DNA from: Cryptomeria japonica
Taxonomy: Eukaryota > Streptophyta > Pinopsida > Cupressales > Cupressaceae
DNA length: 64,000 nucleotides
Direction of reading: 5' to 3'
Assembly: GCF_030272615.1 (NCBI RefSeq)
Contig: NC_081414.1
Location: 47,294,501-47,358,500, forward strand
Positions within the stretch are counted from its first letter, which is position 1. Every line of letters starts with the position of its first letter. The position numbers and the translations under genes are program-made. Positions 31,242 to 41,495 of this stretch are shown here, one piece after another. Under the pieces are notes generated by a model, which was given only the letters and a program-made list of their open reading frames with translations, was not told the DNA's origin and made no database searches.

Positions 31242-33480
31242 TGTTGGCATTAGATTGTCGTTGGTGTCAACAATTGAGAAAATGCACTAGACAATGATGC
31301 AAAGACTTCCATTGGACAAAGATGCAGGATGGTGAATGTCCCAAATGAAGGTCAGGTTGATATTGATGGTGTTGTCTTAGGTTGGCAGAGATGAGAAGAT
31401 TTGATTGTATGTGTGCAAGTTGAATGTGGAAAAGCTAAAGACAATTGAACAAAGAAGACACAGGCCATAGAGTGGTAAAGGCATTGGGCAAATAGTGAAG
31501 ACTTAGAAAAAGTGCAGTTGCAGTAAACACACCATGTTAGTTGCACACAGTTACAGATGTAGCATAACACACTATGTTATTTCTCACATCGTGTTAATCG
31601 CATGTAGTTACCGGTGTAGCATAACACACCGTGTCTATCACTAAGGTCCCCGCACATCCACAAGGCATAATTCCATCGCTAACAAATCATCTACGGATTT
31701 GCTGATAGAAGGAGAGCATTTCACAACTCCACATTTCTACTCGCTTCAATGACCAAGTCATTTACGAACTTGTTGGTAAATGGGTACGCGGCTTCTGCTA
31801 CTCCACAGGTCAACTCATCGTGTCTGCCAGGTCACTTGTGGACTTGCAGAGAAAGGATGAAGTCTTGCTGCAACCTTGCACATGTGGACCCAACCTCGGC
31901 CAAGATGTCTGCAGTAAGGATGAAGTGGGTGGCCCCCACCTCAGCCATGCTAGCGATGTTAGAGAGGTAAGGAAGAACTCCTTCGCAACTCCACAGGTTC
32001 ACATGAAGCAACTACCCAGTTATCCGTGGAACTACGGAAAAGGGTATGGCTTTCACAACTCCAAAGTCAACGATCAAAGGATCGCTATGGCTCTTGTGAA
32101 ACTGCGATACGCATAACACATATCATTATTTTACAGGTCCACACTTTGTGTTGATCAAGGAGGCTGTGAAACCACAAATGAAGCGCATAACATGCAGAGT
32201 TAGTCGGGATTATGATGATGTCGACAAAAAAGTTGCCACGTGAACATTGACCAAAGGTGACTCAATCACGATGATGGAGAAGTTGTTGATGTGGCAGGTA
32301 CGAGACGAATCAAAAGAAAAAACCTTGTTGACAGAGAATAGCTATGTGAACACACAAAACGATAGTTAGCTGACCAATTCAATTAGATTGCAGAGATGAA
32401 GAAGAGAGACGATTACATTTAATGTTGAACAAGTAGAGGATTGTTTGTGTGGCTCGAGAAGATCAGACAAATCTTCAGTTGACCAGATGAAGATTACTAA
32501 ATGTAGTAATTTGAACACATAAAACTAATTTGAAATGAAAGAGATGCAATTAATAATGGTGGTAGATGTAGAAGATCAAATCGGTCTATACATCATAATG
32601 TGAATTCAATTCAGCAAATCAGTCTATACATCATGATGTGAATTCAATTCAGCTTTTGGCAGGAAGTTTGTTTGTTGTTGTCATGCTCAAGACAGAGAAT
32701 ATAGAGTGCATGAAAAAGTGTGTGTGTGGTTGTTGAAAGGGTGTAGAGTGTGTGGTGAAGAAAAATATACGAAAAAGAGTAGAGACTAGTGAAGGAGTGA
32801 AGAAAACTGACGTGAAGAGAAAAAACCAGAGACCAAAGAATAGAGTGCAAAGGCAAATAACATAGAAGGTTATTCACATAGAGTGTGACAGAGAGAGAGG
32901 ACCGAATCAAGCAGAGATCATAGAGTGTCATGCAAAGATAAGGAGAGGACAAAGAGTAGAAGACAAGGTTGAATAGTAGAGATCAGAGGGCAGAGGAAAG
33001 ATCTTAGAGCGTCAACATAACACAACAGCAAAGCAGGCATAACATTATGTATCAGTGAATTACAAAGTCTCATTTGTAACAAGGTGTCTAAATTGGATTT
33101 GAAATAGATTATTAATTCATTGTATGTCATCTGAGTGGGTGCTTAGATTAGGGGTAGGTGCTCCTTTGAGTTGGTGCTCATAAAAATTAGGGTTTGGTGC
33201 TCTATTAGGTTGGTGCCCATAAACATTGTAGTTAAAATATTTTCTTTGTGAGGTTGGATTAGAGCAATAAATTTTAGTAGCACTTCTCACTGAGGTTTTT
33301 CCCTACCGTTGGTTTTCCTCGTACACGTGTTATGCGTACTGATGTGCATGTGTTTAATGTTTCATTTTGATATTCTTGCCCTCTAACTTTAGTGCTTTCT
33401 TAGTTTAAAATTATTTTTTAAAGTTTCACTAATTTACACCCCCCCCCCCAGCCTCTCAGTGGTCTGTTTGTGTTCCTTCA
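31242..33480 (+). mobile_element. 5' LTR of element C (2,239 bp)
   Basis: TGTTGG...CCTTCA ends, confirmed by the second copy at 39290-39459 plus 55711-57709. It has a C-run at 33439-33449 near its 3' end. No gene is supported inside; open frames there are not conserved between the two copies. Confidence 0.92.
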
Positions 33481-33483
33481 ATT

Positions 33484-33494
33484 CGTATCAAAGC
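33484..33494 (+). promoter_or_regulatory. Primer-binding site, element C
   Basis: CGTATCAAAGC resembles the GGTATCAGAGC complement of initiator tRNA-Met used by most plant copia elements, three bases after the LTR. Confidence 0.7.
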
Positions 33495-33640
33495 TCTAGG
33501 CTCCCTATTAGATAAGCTTTCTCCAAGTTGGGTATATTTTGGTCTATGAACACAGTGGCTAGAAATGACATAGAAATGAATCCTCTTTTGTTAAAGCACC
33601 AATGTTTGATGGTACAAGCTATTCCTTTTAGAGCAGAATA

Positions 33641-34400
33641 ATGGAAACCCACTTATCCTCTGTAGGTTTTGATCTCTGGATGTCAGTTAAAAATGGTTAT
33701 ACCATTCCTCAAGTTCCTCCTACAGACTTAGATGCAAAAAGAGAATACGAGTACAATGCTAAAGCCAAGAATGCAATCTTGTGTGGTCTCTCTGGTAGGG
33801 AGTTTGTCAAAGTTATGCATTGCACATCTGCAAAGGAAACATGGGACAAGCTGCAAAGAATCTATGAAGGAGATTTAAAGGTAAAGGAGGCTAAACTGCA
33901 AAACCTTCGAGGTCAGTTTGAAGGACTCGAGATGAAGGAAGAAGAGAAGATTGTTGACTATCTTCAAAGAGTGGATGAAATAGACAATGATGTAAGAGGA
34001 CTAGGAGAGGATGTTTCAGATGAAGTCATAGTCAAGAAAGTGCTGAGATCACTGAAAACAAAGTATGACACAAAGGTCTTTGCCATTGAAGAAGCTAAAG
34101 ACTTAAAAACCTTCTCCATGGATGAATTATTTAGTTATTATCAGCTTATGAAATGAGGATTGTATGTGTTGAAACTTCAAAGAGAGAGGTTGCCTTCAAC
34201 ACAACTAAGAAAGGGAAAGAAGTAGCAACAAGTGTACATGAAAATGACTCTAACCTATTGAAGCCAACTTTGTTAGGAAGCTAAAGAAAGGATTAGGAAA
34301 ATACAAAGGTAAGATTACATTTAAATGTTTCAATTGTGGCAAGATAGGACACTTTGTTGCTAAGTGTCCATATCAAGAGAAGGGAGATGGTGAGAAGCAA
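33641..34400 (+). pseudogene. Copia Gag, element C
   Basis: The 33641-34156 frame reads a copia Gag (UBN2-like) core: AKNAILCGLSGREF, AKETWDKLQRIYEG, KVKEAKLQNLRGQFEGLEM and VVLRSLKTKYD-type wording (VKKVLRSLKTKYD). After a TGA at 34154 and a frame change, a CCHC zinc knuckle FKCFNCGKIGHFVAKCPY lies at about 34320-34375. Gag would form the particle and bind RNA. The assigned start, an ATG at 33641, is inside the usual N-terminus; TAG at 33631 precedes it. Confidence 0.82.
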
Positions 34401-34559
34401 AATATGAAGAGCATAGGTAAAAAGTCTTTTAGACAAAGAAGAAGAAATTTTCAAAAGAAGAAAAGTCTCTTTACCCTAGATAGTGATGTCTCTAACAATG
34501 AAAGTGAGTCAACTGGAAGTTATTGTGATAATTAAAAAGAAGTTAACTTATTCATGGCT

Positions 34560-35040
34560 GAAGAGGTGCTAAATGAGAAGTAGACTTCAAAGTATGAAAA
34601 TGGTGTTCAATCTGAAAATTTAGATCCGTTTGATAGTGATGAGGAAGATGAAGTTGATATTGAGGTTGACCTTGAAGGAGAACTAATATGTTCTCTTGAA
34701 GAACTAAGTAGATTAAAGAAAGAGAATGCCATATACAAAAAAATATGCTATTAATGAACAAAACCTACTGAGCAAAAAACTTGAAGAACCTAAGCTAAAT
34801 ATCACCACTTTAAAAACTCAACTAGAGGAAGGCAAGAGGATGAGTGAAGTAATAAAATTAGAATTGGAAGCCAAAGAAAAGGAATGTCAAAAGCTGGAAG
34901 AAAAAAATGTGAATCTCAGGAAAGAGCTTGAGAGATGCAAGGAAGATCTAAAGTTGAGGCTAAAGTGTGAAAGTGTCACCAATGCATTGGAAGATATGTT
35001 GAATAAACAAAACATTCAAAGGATTCCATGGGCATAGAAT
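34560..35040 (+). pseudogene. Coiled-coil segment after Gag, element C
   Basis: The frame at 34726-35037 is rich in Glu, Lys and Leu with heptad-like spacing (KLEEPKLNITTLKTQLEEGK, LELEAKEKECQKLEEKN). Similar acidic and coiled-coil wording starts at about 34630 (DSDEEDEVDIEVDLEGE) in another frame. It lies between the Gag knuckle and a second knuckle cluster. Function unknown. Confidence 0.55.
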
Positions 35041-35469
35041 ATGAGGTTGGCCAATGTTCTACCAGTATGGATTCATCAAAGAAGGACATAAACTTTGTAT
35101 CTTCAAGCATGAATGGTCAAGAGAAAACCTTCAGAGTTAGCAATGCCCCAAGAAAGAAGATATCTTCCATGTAGGTCCAAATGTTCAGTAAGTCTTTTAA
35201 TTCAATCGATTAAATAACATACTTGAGATTCAACAGATCCAGACTTAAATGCTACTACTAATAGCATGAAAACACATGTTTCTCGAAAGATGAATAATGT
35301 TGTTGTTGTTACAAGACACAATCATGTTGATCCAAATGGGAAGGCCAAGCTATTGATGATGGCTTCACCAACGCTAAGGACATGAGGAATAAGTCTAGAG
35401 GATCGAGATATGTCGCTTTAGGAAAGCCAATGTGGAACTACTCCTTCAACAATAACTAGTATGCTCCTC

Positions 35470-35810
35470 AATTTCATGGTTATTGCTATAAATGTAATGC
35501 ATATGGACATAAAACTTCAGATTATATACTCATGCATAGATCTACTCCAAGCTATGAAAACAAGAACCCTTTTGTTGTCCTAAGAGATGTTAATGTTGTA
35601 TGCAATTATTGTAATGAAGTTGGCCATAAGAGCTATGAGAGTAGGAGAAAAATATTTCAATCTAGTGGTGGCCCCTTTACTTCATCATTTAACAAAAATG
35701 TAAAATGCTATTACTGTCAAAAATATGGTCACATAGCAAAGCATTGCAAATTAAGAACTGCTAAACGTAGGAAGATGTCAACCATGGAAACAAAAACCAA
35801 ATCTAATTAG
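35470..35810 (+). pseudogene. Three further zinc-knuckle motifs, element C
   Basis: YKCNAYGHKTSDY (about 35488), VCNYCNEVGHKSYESR (about 35600) and VKCYYCQKYGHIAKHC (about 35702) are CCHC-like. The last is complete; the first two lack one Cys each. With the knuckle at 34325 this gives four in one element. Confidence 0.65.
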
Positions 35811-35899
35811 AATGTTGCAGCAGAGTTGAGGAAAGAAACCAAGCAAGTGTGGGTAGAAAAGAAAAAGGAGAAAGATGAATCGAGTCTAATTGTTCAAAC

Positions 35900-36140
35900 A
35901 ACATTACATGTAGAGAGAAAGAATCTTTGGGTTGTTGATAGTGGGTGTTCCAACCACATGATAGGAGACAAGAAAATTCATCAAATTTGAAGATTGGAAT
36001 GGTGGCTCAGTTAGATTTGGTGACAATTATTTCATCAAGATAAAAGACAAAGGAACATTAAACATTGATGGTAAGTTAAAAGAACATAATGTATACTATG
36101 TTGAAGGATTAAAACAGAACTTACTCAGTGTAAGTTACAT
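35900..36140 (+). pseudogene. Copia protease remnant, element C
   Basis: LWVVDSGCSNHMIGDKK at about 35925-35975 is the copia aspartate loop with an intact D-S-G. A frame change follows at once, then DNYFIKIKDKG and VYYVEGLKQNLLSVS in the frame leading to integrase. Confidence 0.8.
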
Positions 36141-37110
36141 GTGTGACAAAGACTACAAGTTTACCTTTGATGCCAAGGGATGTGAAATAAGGAAGGAAAG
36201 CAATGGTAAATTAATTGCAAAAGGTAAAAGGACCGATGGCAATGTGTATAACTTGAAGGAATTCTATGAGTCTCAATGCATGATTGGACAAGTGGATGAG
36301 AGTTGGTTATGGCACAAAAGATTAGGCCATATAAATTTTGACAATCTTGTCAAAGTGAGCTCAAAGGGATATGTGAGACATATACCTAAGATTACTAACC
36401 CAATAAACACTATATGTGATGAGTGTCAGAAGGGCAAGAAAACTAAGGTGAGCTTCAAGACAAAAGAATATTCAACTACTAGACCATTGGAACTAGTGCA
36501 TACAAATTTATGTGGTCCAACAAGGACTAGACCTCTAAATGGTGAAAAGTACTTCATGTTGTTCATAGATGACTATTCAAGGATGACATGAGTTACCTCC
36601 TTGCAGGATAAGTCACATGCATTTGAAAGGTTCAAAATTTTTAGAAAAATGGTTGAAAAAGAGAGTGGATACAAGCTGAAATGTTTGAGATCAGACTGAG
36701 GAGATGAGTTTACATCAAATGAATTTGAGGATTACCATGAGCTACATGGAATTAAGAGACAAAATTGTGTTGCTAGAACACCACAACAAAATGGTGGTGT
36801 GGAAAGAAAGAACATGACAAACAAATAAATGGCATGAACAATTCTAAATGAGTCAAATCTGTCTGATGTTTATTGGAAGTAGGCAGTCCAGACAACAATA
36901 TACACCTTAAACAGGGATCAGCTAAGGGTGAACAAAAAAATGACACTATATGAGCTATGGTATGACAAGAAACCCTTAGTCAAGAACTTTAAAGTCTTTG
37001 GAAGAAAATATTTTATTAGAAGAGATGAGGATGGCTTGGGAAGATATGATGCAAGGTGTGATGAAGGCATATTTTTAAGCTACTAAACTCACAACAAGGC
37101 ATACAAATGT
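36139..37110 (+). pseudogene. Copia integrase, element C
   Basis: The GAG-pre-integrase and zinc region read WLWHKRLGHINFDNLVKVS ... CDECQKGKKTK. Core motifs LVHTNLCGP (Asn where the first catalytic Asp normally stands, D-L-C-G), DDYSRMT, RSD followed by a TGA within the second block (about 36699), and ARTPQQNGGVERKN with Glu present. The stretch GYKTYN-like tail (HNKAYKCYNKRF) ends it. Several TAG/TGA stops; inactive. Confidence 0.85.
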
Positions 37111-37379
37111 TACAACAAACGATTTAAGAAGATTGTTGAGAGCATAAATGTAAGAGTTGATGAAGACTTGCAAAAAGGAAAGCTAAATGCTGTAAATTAG
37201 ATGGAGGAACCATGTTATGAAGATGCAGAACAATCTGAATTTGAAGAGGAAACTATGAAGAAACCACCTAGCAAGTATGTGCAGAGGTATCATCCTAAAA
37301 ATTAGATTATTTGCAACAAAGATGGAGGAAGCATGCTACAAACAATGAACAAGTCATTTTTTGTCTGTTGGCTGAAATG

Positions 37380-38930
37380 GAACCAAAGAACTACAATGAA
37401 GCCGACAAGAGTGAGAAATGGGTGAAGGCAATGAAAGAATAACTTCAGCAGATAGAGAATAATAAAACATGGGATTTAGTGCCATGGCCTGCTGATAAAA
37501 ATGTAATTCACACAAAGTGGGTCTACAGGAATAAGTTGAATGAAGATGGCAAAGTGGTTAGAGATAAAGCAAGATTATTATGCAAGGGATATGCACAAGT
37601 AGAGGACATAGACTTTGAAGAAACCTTTGCCCCACTTTCTAGACTTGAAGCAATAAGGATGTTCCTAGCATTTTTAGCCTACAAGGGCTACAAAATCTAC
37701 CAAATGGATGTAAAATCAACATTTCTTAATGGAAATCTTGAGGAAGAGGTGTACATTGAGCAACCTAAAGGATTTAAATTACTTGAGAATAAAGACTTTG
37801 TATGCAAGTTAAGAAAAGCATTGTATGGCTTGAAGTAGGTCCCAAGAGCATGGTACTCTAGGCTGGACAAATATTTATATTAAAAAGGCTTCAAGAAAGG
37901 GTGTGTGGACAACAACTTGTACATAAAATTAGAAGGAAAACATCTTATTGTTGTTGTTGTTGTCTACATGGATGACATTATCTTTGTTGGAAATAAGGAT
38001 GATCTATGTAAACAATTTTTTGATCAAATGCAATCAGAATTTGAGATGTCAATGCTAGGAATGCTATCCTACTTTCTTAGACTACATATATCACAATTGA
38101 ATAAAGGTATATTCATCTCACAAACTAAGTGTGCCAAGGACATGTTGAAAAATTTCCAAATGGAAGATTGCAAGCCTATTAGTAATTCCATGGTAACTGT
38201 ATGCAAGTTAAGAAAAAATGATGAGTCACCCAATGTTGATCAAACTATGTATAGATCAATGATTGGAAGCTTACTGTATCTGACTTCCTCTAGGATTGAC
38301 ATAGTACAAGCATTGTGTATGGTATCCAGATTTCAATATTTTCCCAAGCAATCTCGTGTTAATGTTGTGAGAAGAATCTTTAGATATTTGCAGGGTACAC
38401 TTGATTATGGTTTGTGGTATCCAAAAAGTGATGACTTTACTTTGCAAGCCTACATAGATGTAGATTGGACAGGTTGTGTGGATGACATGAAGAGAACTTG
38501 TGGTGGAGCTTTCTTCCTTGGTGACAGATTAGTTTAATGGCACAACAAGAAATATAAATCTATTTCTTTATCCATAGTTGAGGTCGAGTACATAGTTGTC
38601 GCTACATGTTGTTCACAAGTTCTCTAGATGAAGCCGACACTCAAAGACATGTGCGTAGAGTATGCTGATCCAATCTCTATAAAATGTGATAACTAAAGTG
38701 CAATCAACATTTCCAAGAACCTTTTCATGCACTCAAGAACAAAACACATAACAATTAAGTGTCGTGTCTTAAGGGAGAAAGTAGTTGAAAACGAGATTAA
38801 GGTTGAACATGTAAGTACCGGTGAGTAAGTGGCTGATAATTTTACAAAACCTCTGCCTAAGGAAACTTTTGAATATATGAGACTGAGATTGGGTGTTATC
38901 TCTCCCTCCTTTGGCACTTAAATGAGTGTA
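37380..38930 (+). pseudogene. Copia reverse transcriptase and RNase H, element C
   Basis: RT blocks: IHTKWVYRNKLNEDGKVVRD, EETFAPLSRLEAIR, YQMDVKSTFLNGNLEEEVY, CKLRKALYGLK, then TAG at 37836, and the active site YMDDIIF at about 37964. RNase H follows from about 38440 (IDVDWTGCVDD, FFLGDRLV then TAA at 38535, EVEYIVVATCCSQ) to NFTKPLPKETFEYMR at about 38880. Most stops (TAG after LYGLK and after CCSQVL) fall at Gln or Trp sites of the family. Confidence 0.88.
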
Positions 38931-39026
38931 GAGGTCTGTGGTTCAGGGAGAGCTCATAGCTTCAAATTATACACCATTGAACCTATGTATGCTCCAAGGG
39001 AGATGGATCATAGAGGTTATGGTTCT

Positions 39027-39289
39027 CAGGGGGAGATTGTTGCTCAATTTGGGTCAACAAAATGAGAGAAGGTGTTGCAGATGTGTAGGCACGTGTTATC
39101 TACCACATATATAGTGCAATTGTCATAGGGGGAGTGGCATGTGTTTCCAACTAAGTGAAGAAGTTCAAAGGGGGAAAGGATGTGTGGTTGACAGTTGGTT
39201 ACCCCATCCTTTGCCATTGTTGTCAAAGGGGGAGAAGATGAGAATAACACACTCTATTATTGGTTGACATCAATGCCAAAGGGAGATAT
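39027..39289 (+). promoter_or_regulatory. Repeated polypurine tracts before the 3' LTR, element C
   Basis: Five G-rich purine runs: CAGGGGGAGATTG (39028), ATAGGGGGAG (39125), CAAAGGGGGAAAGG (about 39166), CAAAGGGGGAGAAG (about 39224) and CCAAAGGGAGATA (39276), the last touching the LTR. Multiplied tracts are a known Sirevirus trait. Confidence 0.7.
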
Positions 39290-39459
39290 TGTTGGCATTA
39301 GATTGTCATTGATGTCAATAGTTGAGTAGATACACTAGACAATGATGCAGAGACTTCCATTGCACAGAGATGGAGGATGGTGAATGTCCCAAATGAAGGT
39401 CAAATTGATATTGATGGTGTTATCCCAGGTTGGCAGAGATGAGAAAATTTGATTGTATG
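39290..39459 (+). mobile_element. 3' LTR of element C, left part
   Basis: Starts TGTTGGCATTAGATTG like the 5' LTR and stops at the target duplication of element B. The remainder is at 55711-57709. Confidence 0.92.
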
Positions 39460-40227
39460 TGTATATGGTGAAAATAGAAACAACAATGTTGAAAGACTAA
39501 ATGAATTCAACCACAAAACCCTAGCCTAACAACAACAAAGATCCACCATAACATATGAAGATTACCTAAGACAATGCAAATCAAATGAAATCAAAAAGAT
39601 TATACCATCACATGTCCAATAGGGTTTGAATCTCCATTCTTCCTATCTCCATTGATCTTGCTTGATATATTTGCTCTCAGATTTTATGTGCACAAGAGCT
39701 CAACAAAGAACGGAAATGTGGTTGCAAGTAGGATCGCATATGAAAGTGCAAAAGGCGTAGTGTAGTCCAGTGCGTAATTGAGTTAGTCAGGGTTTGATAA
39801 TGAAGGAAGCATCTCCTTATATAGAAGACACTATATGAAATGGAGGGATAAGATTGAGAGGTGTAAAAGATAAATGGTCGGCTATGATTAAAGGGTAGGT
39901 AAAAGAAATAATAAAATAATGAGAGGGTAGGTAGTGTATGAATTAAGAGATGAATGACATGTGTCATGGGTGGAAAAGGCTAATGAATTAATTAAATAAA
40001 TAAAGATTTATTTAATTAATAGAAAAAGTGGGATCAATTAAATAAATAAGATTTATTTAATTTAGGAAAAGGATATTTTAAATAAATAAATGTATTTATT
40101 TAAATGAGAAATAAGGCTAGAAGAGGATAAATGAATTAATTAAATAAATAAAGATTTATTTAATTAATAGAAGAATTAGGCTAAAATAATTAAATAAATA
40201 AAGACATGACAATTTTAGGTGTCTACA
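39460..40227 (-). mobile_element. 3' LTR of element B (768 bp)
   Basis: On the minus strand TGTAGACACC...CATATACA. The TATA box is near 39817-39823. Compared with the 5' LTR it lacks about 17 bases of an AT-rich inverted repeat near 40200. Confidence 0.95.
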
Positions 40228-40241
40228 TTTTGCCCCTCTTT
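40228..40241 (-). promoter_or_regulatory. Polypurine tract, element B
   Basis: AAAGAGGGGCAAAA on the minus strand, touching the 3' LTR; identical to element A's tract. Confidence 0.9.
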
Positions 40242-40328
40242 GTGACAATGCATCTTGTCGCGTTGTTTCAAAGAAGATAAGATGAACTAATACAAAGTTG
40301 CCCCAAGATGGGAATGATATGCCCCCTC

Positions 40329-40373
40329 GAGAGATTGGATGAAAATGTCTGGAAAGATCGCAGACAATCTCTC
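40329..40373. other. Conserved inverted repeat between polypurine tract and antisense promoter, element B
   Basis: GAGAGATTG (40329-40337) and CAATCTCTC (40365-40373), with inner GTCT/AGAC. Both arms are kept in element A. Confidence 0.6.
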
Positions 40374-40483
40374 AATAAGAAAGAAAGGTTAGAATGGACT
40401 GACCAGATAGAGTGACAGAGTCACGGGATAATGAAGACTAACTCGGGAAACGAGGGCTAGGGCTAGGGCTAAGGCAGTCTATA

Positions 40484-40490
40484 AAATAGA
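40484..40490 (+). promoter_or_regulatory. TATA box of the antisense PMD gene, element B
   Basis: TATAAAA in GTCTATAAAATAGACC, 87 bases before the exon-1 ATG and outside the LTR. A's copy has the same flanks. Confidence 0.65.
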
Positions 40491-40743
40491 CCATGAGGGG
40501 AATACATCCTCATTGTCATCCACACATCCACGAGATTAGAGTGCAGAGAGAGAATAGAGTAGCAACAGTCACCAACGATGGCATTGGTGCATAGATTCGA
40601 TCGCGTTCGCCGATTTCAGAGGCCAGCAAATGCAAGAGAGCCAGTGAGTACCTCAAAAACCTCCTTGTATTTTGTCGCATTAATTGTTGCCATAAATGCA
40701 TGCTAGGTAGTGCAATAAATGCGCTTTAGGGCAATGTCAAAAT

Positions 40744-41000
40744 ATGTCAAAAACATGTAGGCACGTCTGCATTGGTGTCAGGCACGTTTATGTTGGCTAG
40801 GCGCGTCTGCATTTGTGCCATGTGCGTCTGTGCCAGAAAAAGCGTCTGTGTCAAATGCGAGCGCATCTGCATTGTGCAGGAACATTTGTGAAATGTGGGC
40901 ACATTTGTGCAGGACAAGAACGTCTGTACAGAGCAGAGGCATGTTTGTGTATTTCAGGCACGTCTGTGCAGAGTAGGCGTGTCTGTGCAGTCTATAAGCA
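40744..41000 (+). repeat. Cluster of GCGTCTGTG-like motifs, PMD intron of B
   Basis: About a dozen degenerate units (GGCACGTCTG, GCGCGTCTGC, GTGCGTCTGTG and similar) with 12-25 base spacing. This is the complement of the CACAGACGC motif seen at 9232-9475, 53040-53345 and 54540-54790. Confidence 0.75.
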
Positions 41001-41236
41001 CATTTATGTCATGAAGGCATGTTTATGTCTTCAAGGTCAAATCGACAATTCTGTGATGAACATACATTGTCGATTAGATAAGCTGTTGAGTGGATACACT
41101 CAAGGAGGTCCTGTAGGGAAGACTAGGATAGCAGATAGGGTTAGGATTGACAATTTTGTGATAGAACATACGTTGCCAATTAGGAAACTACTCAAGAGGA
41201 TACACTCAAGTATAGCCCTATGATAGGATAGATCGA

Positions 41237-41495
41237 GACACTTTGTGATGAACAGTGAGTACCAAGACATAGTACTTTGTGATGAACAGGGAGTACTAAA
41301 AAAGAGCAGCACTTTGTGATGAATAGGGAGTGCAAATATGAGCAACACTTTGTGATGAATAGGGAGTGCAAAAACATGTAGTACTTTGTGATGAACAGGG
41401 AGTACCACTAGGATAGAAGCAACACTTTGTGATGAATAGTGAGTGTCACTAGGATAGATAGCAACACTTTGTGATGAACAGTGAGTGTCACTTTG
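41237..41495 (+). repeat. Seven tandem units with core ACTTTGTGATGAA
   Basis: Core ACTTTGTGATGAA(C/T)AG(G/T)GAGT recurs at 41240, 41274, 41311, 41347, 41383, 41424 and 41466, spaced 34-42 bases, just before the splice acceptor. A degraded array lies in A's intron. Confidence 0.85.

Noticed and set aside
31749-32116. Open frames inside the 5' LTR of element C
   Set aside because: Not kept in the second LTR copy at 56040-56400, where frame and start differ.
40460-40480. Telomere-like GGGCTAGGGCTAGGGCTAAG
   Set aside because: Only about three units and not the plant TTTAGGG repeat; it lies upstream of the PMD TATA box and is absent in A.
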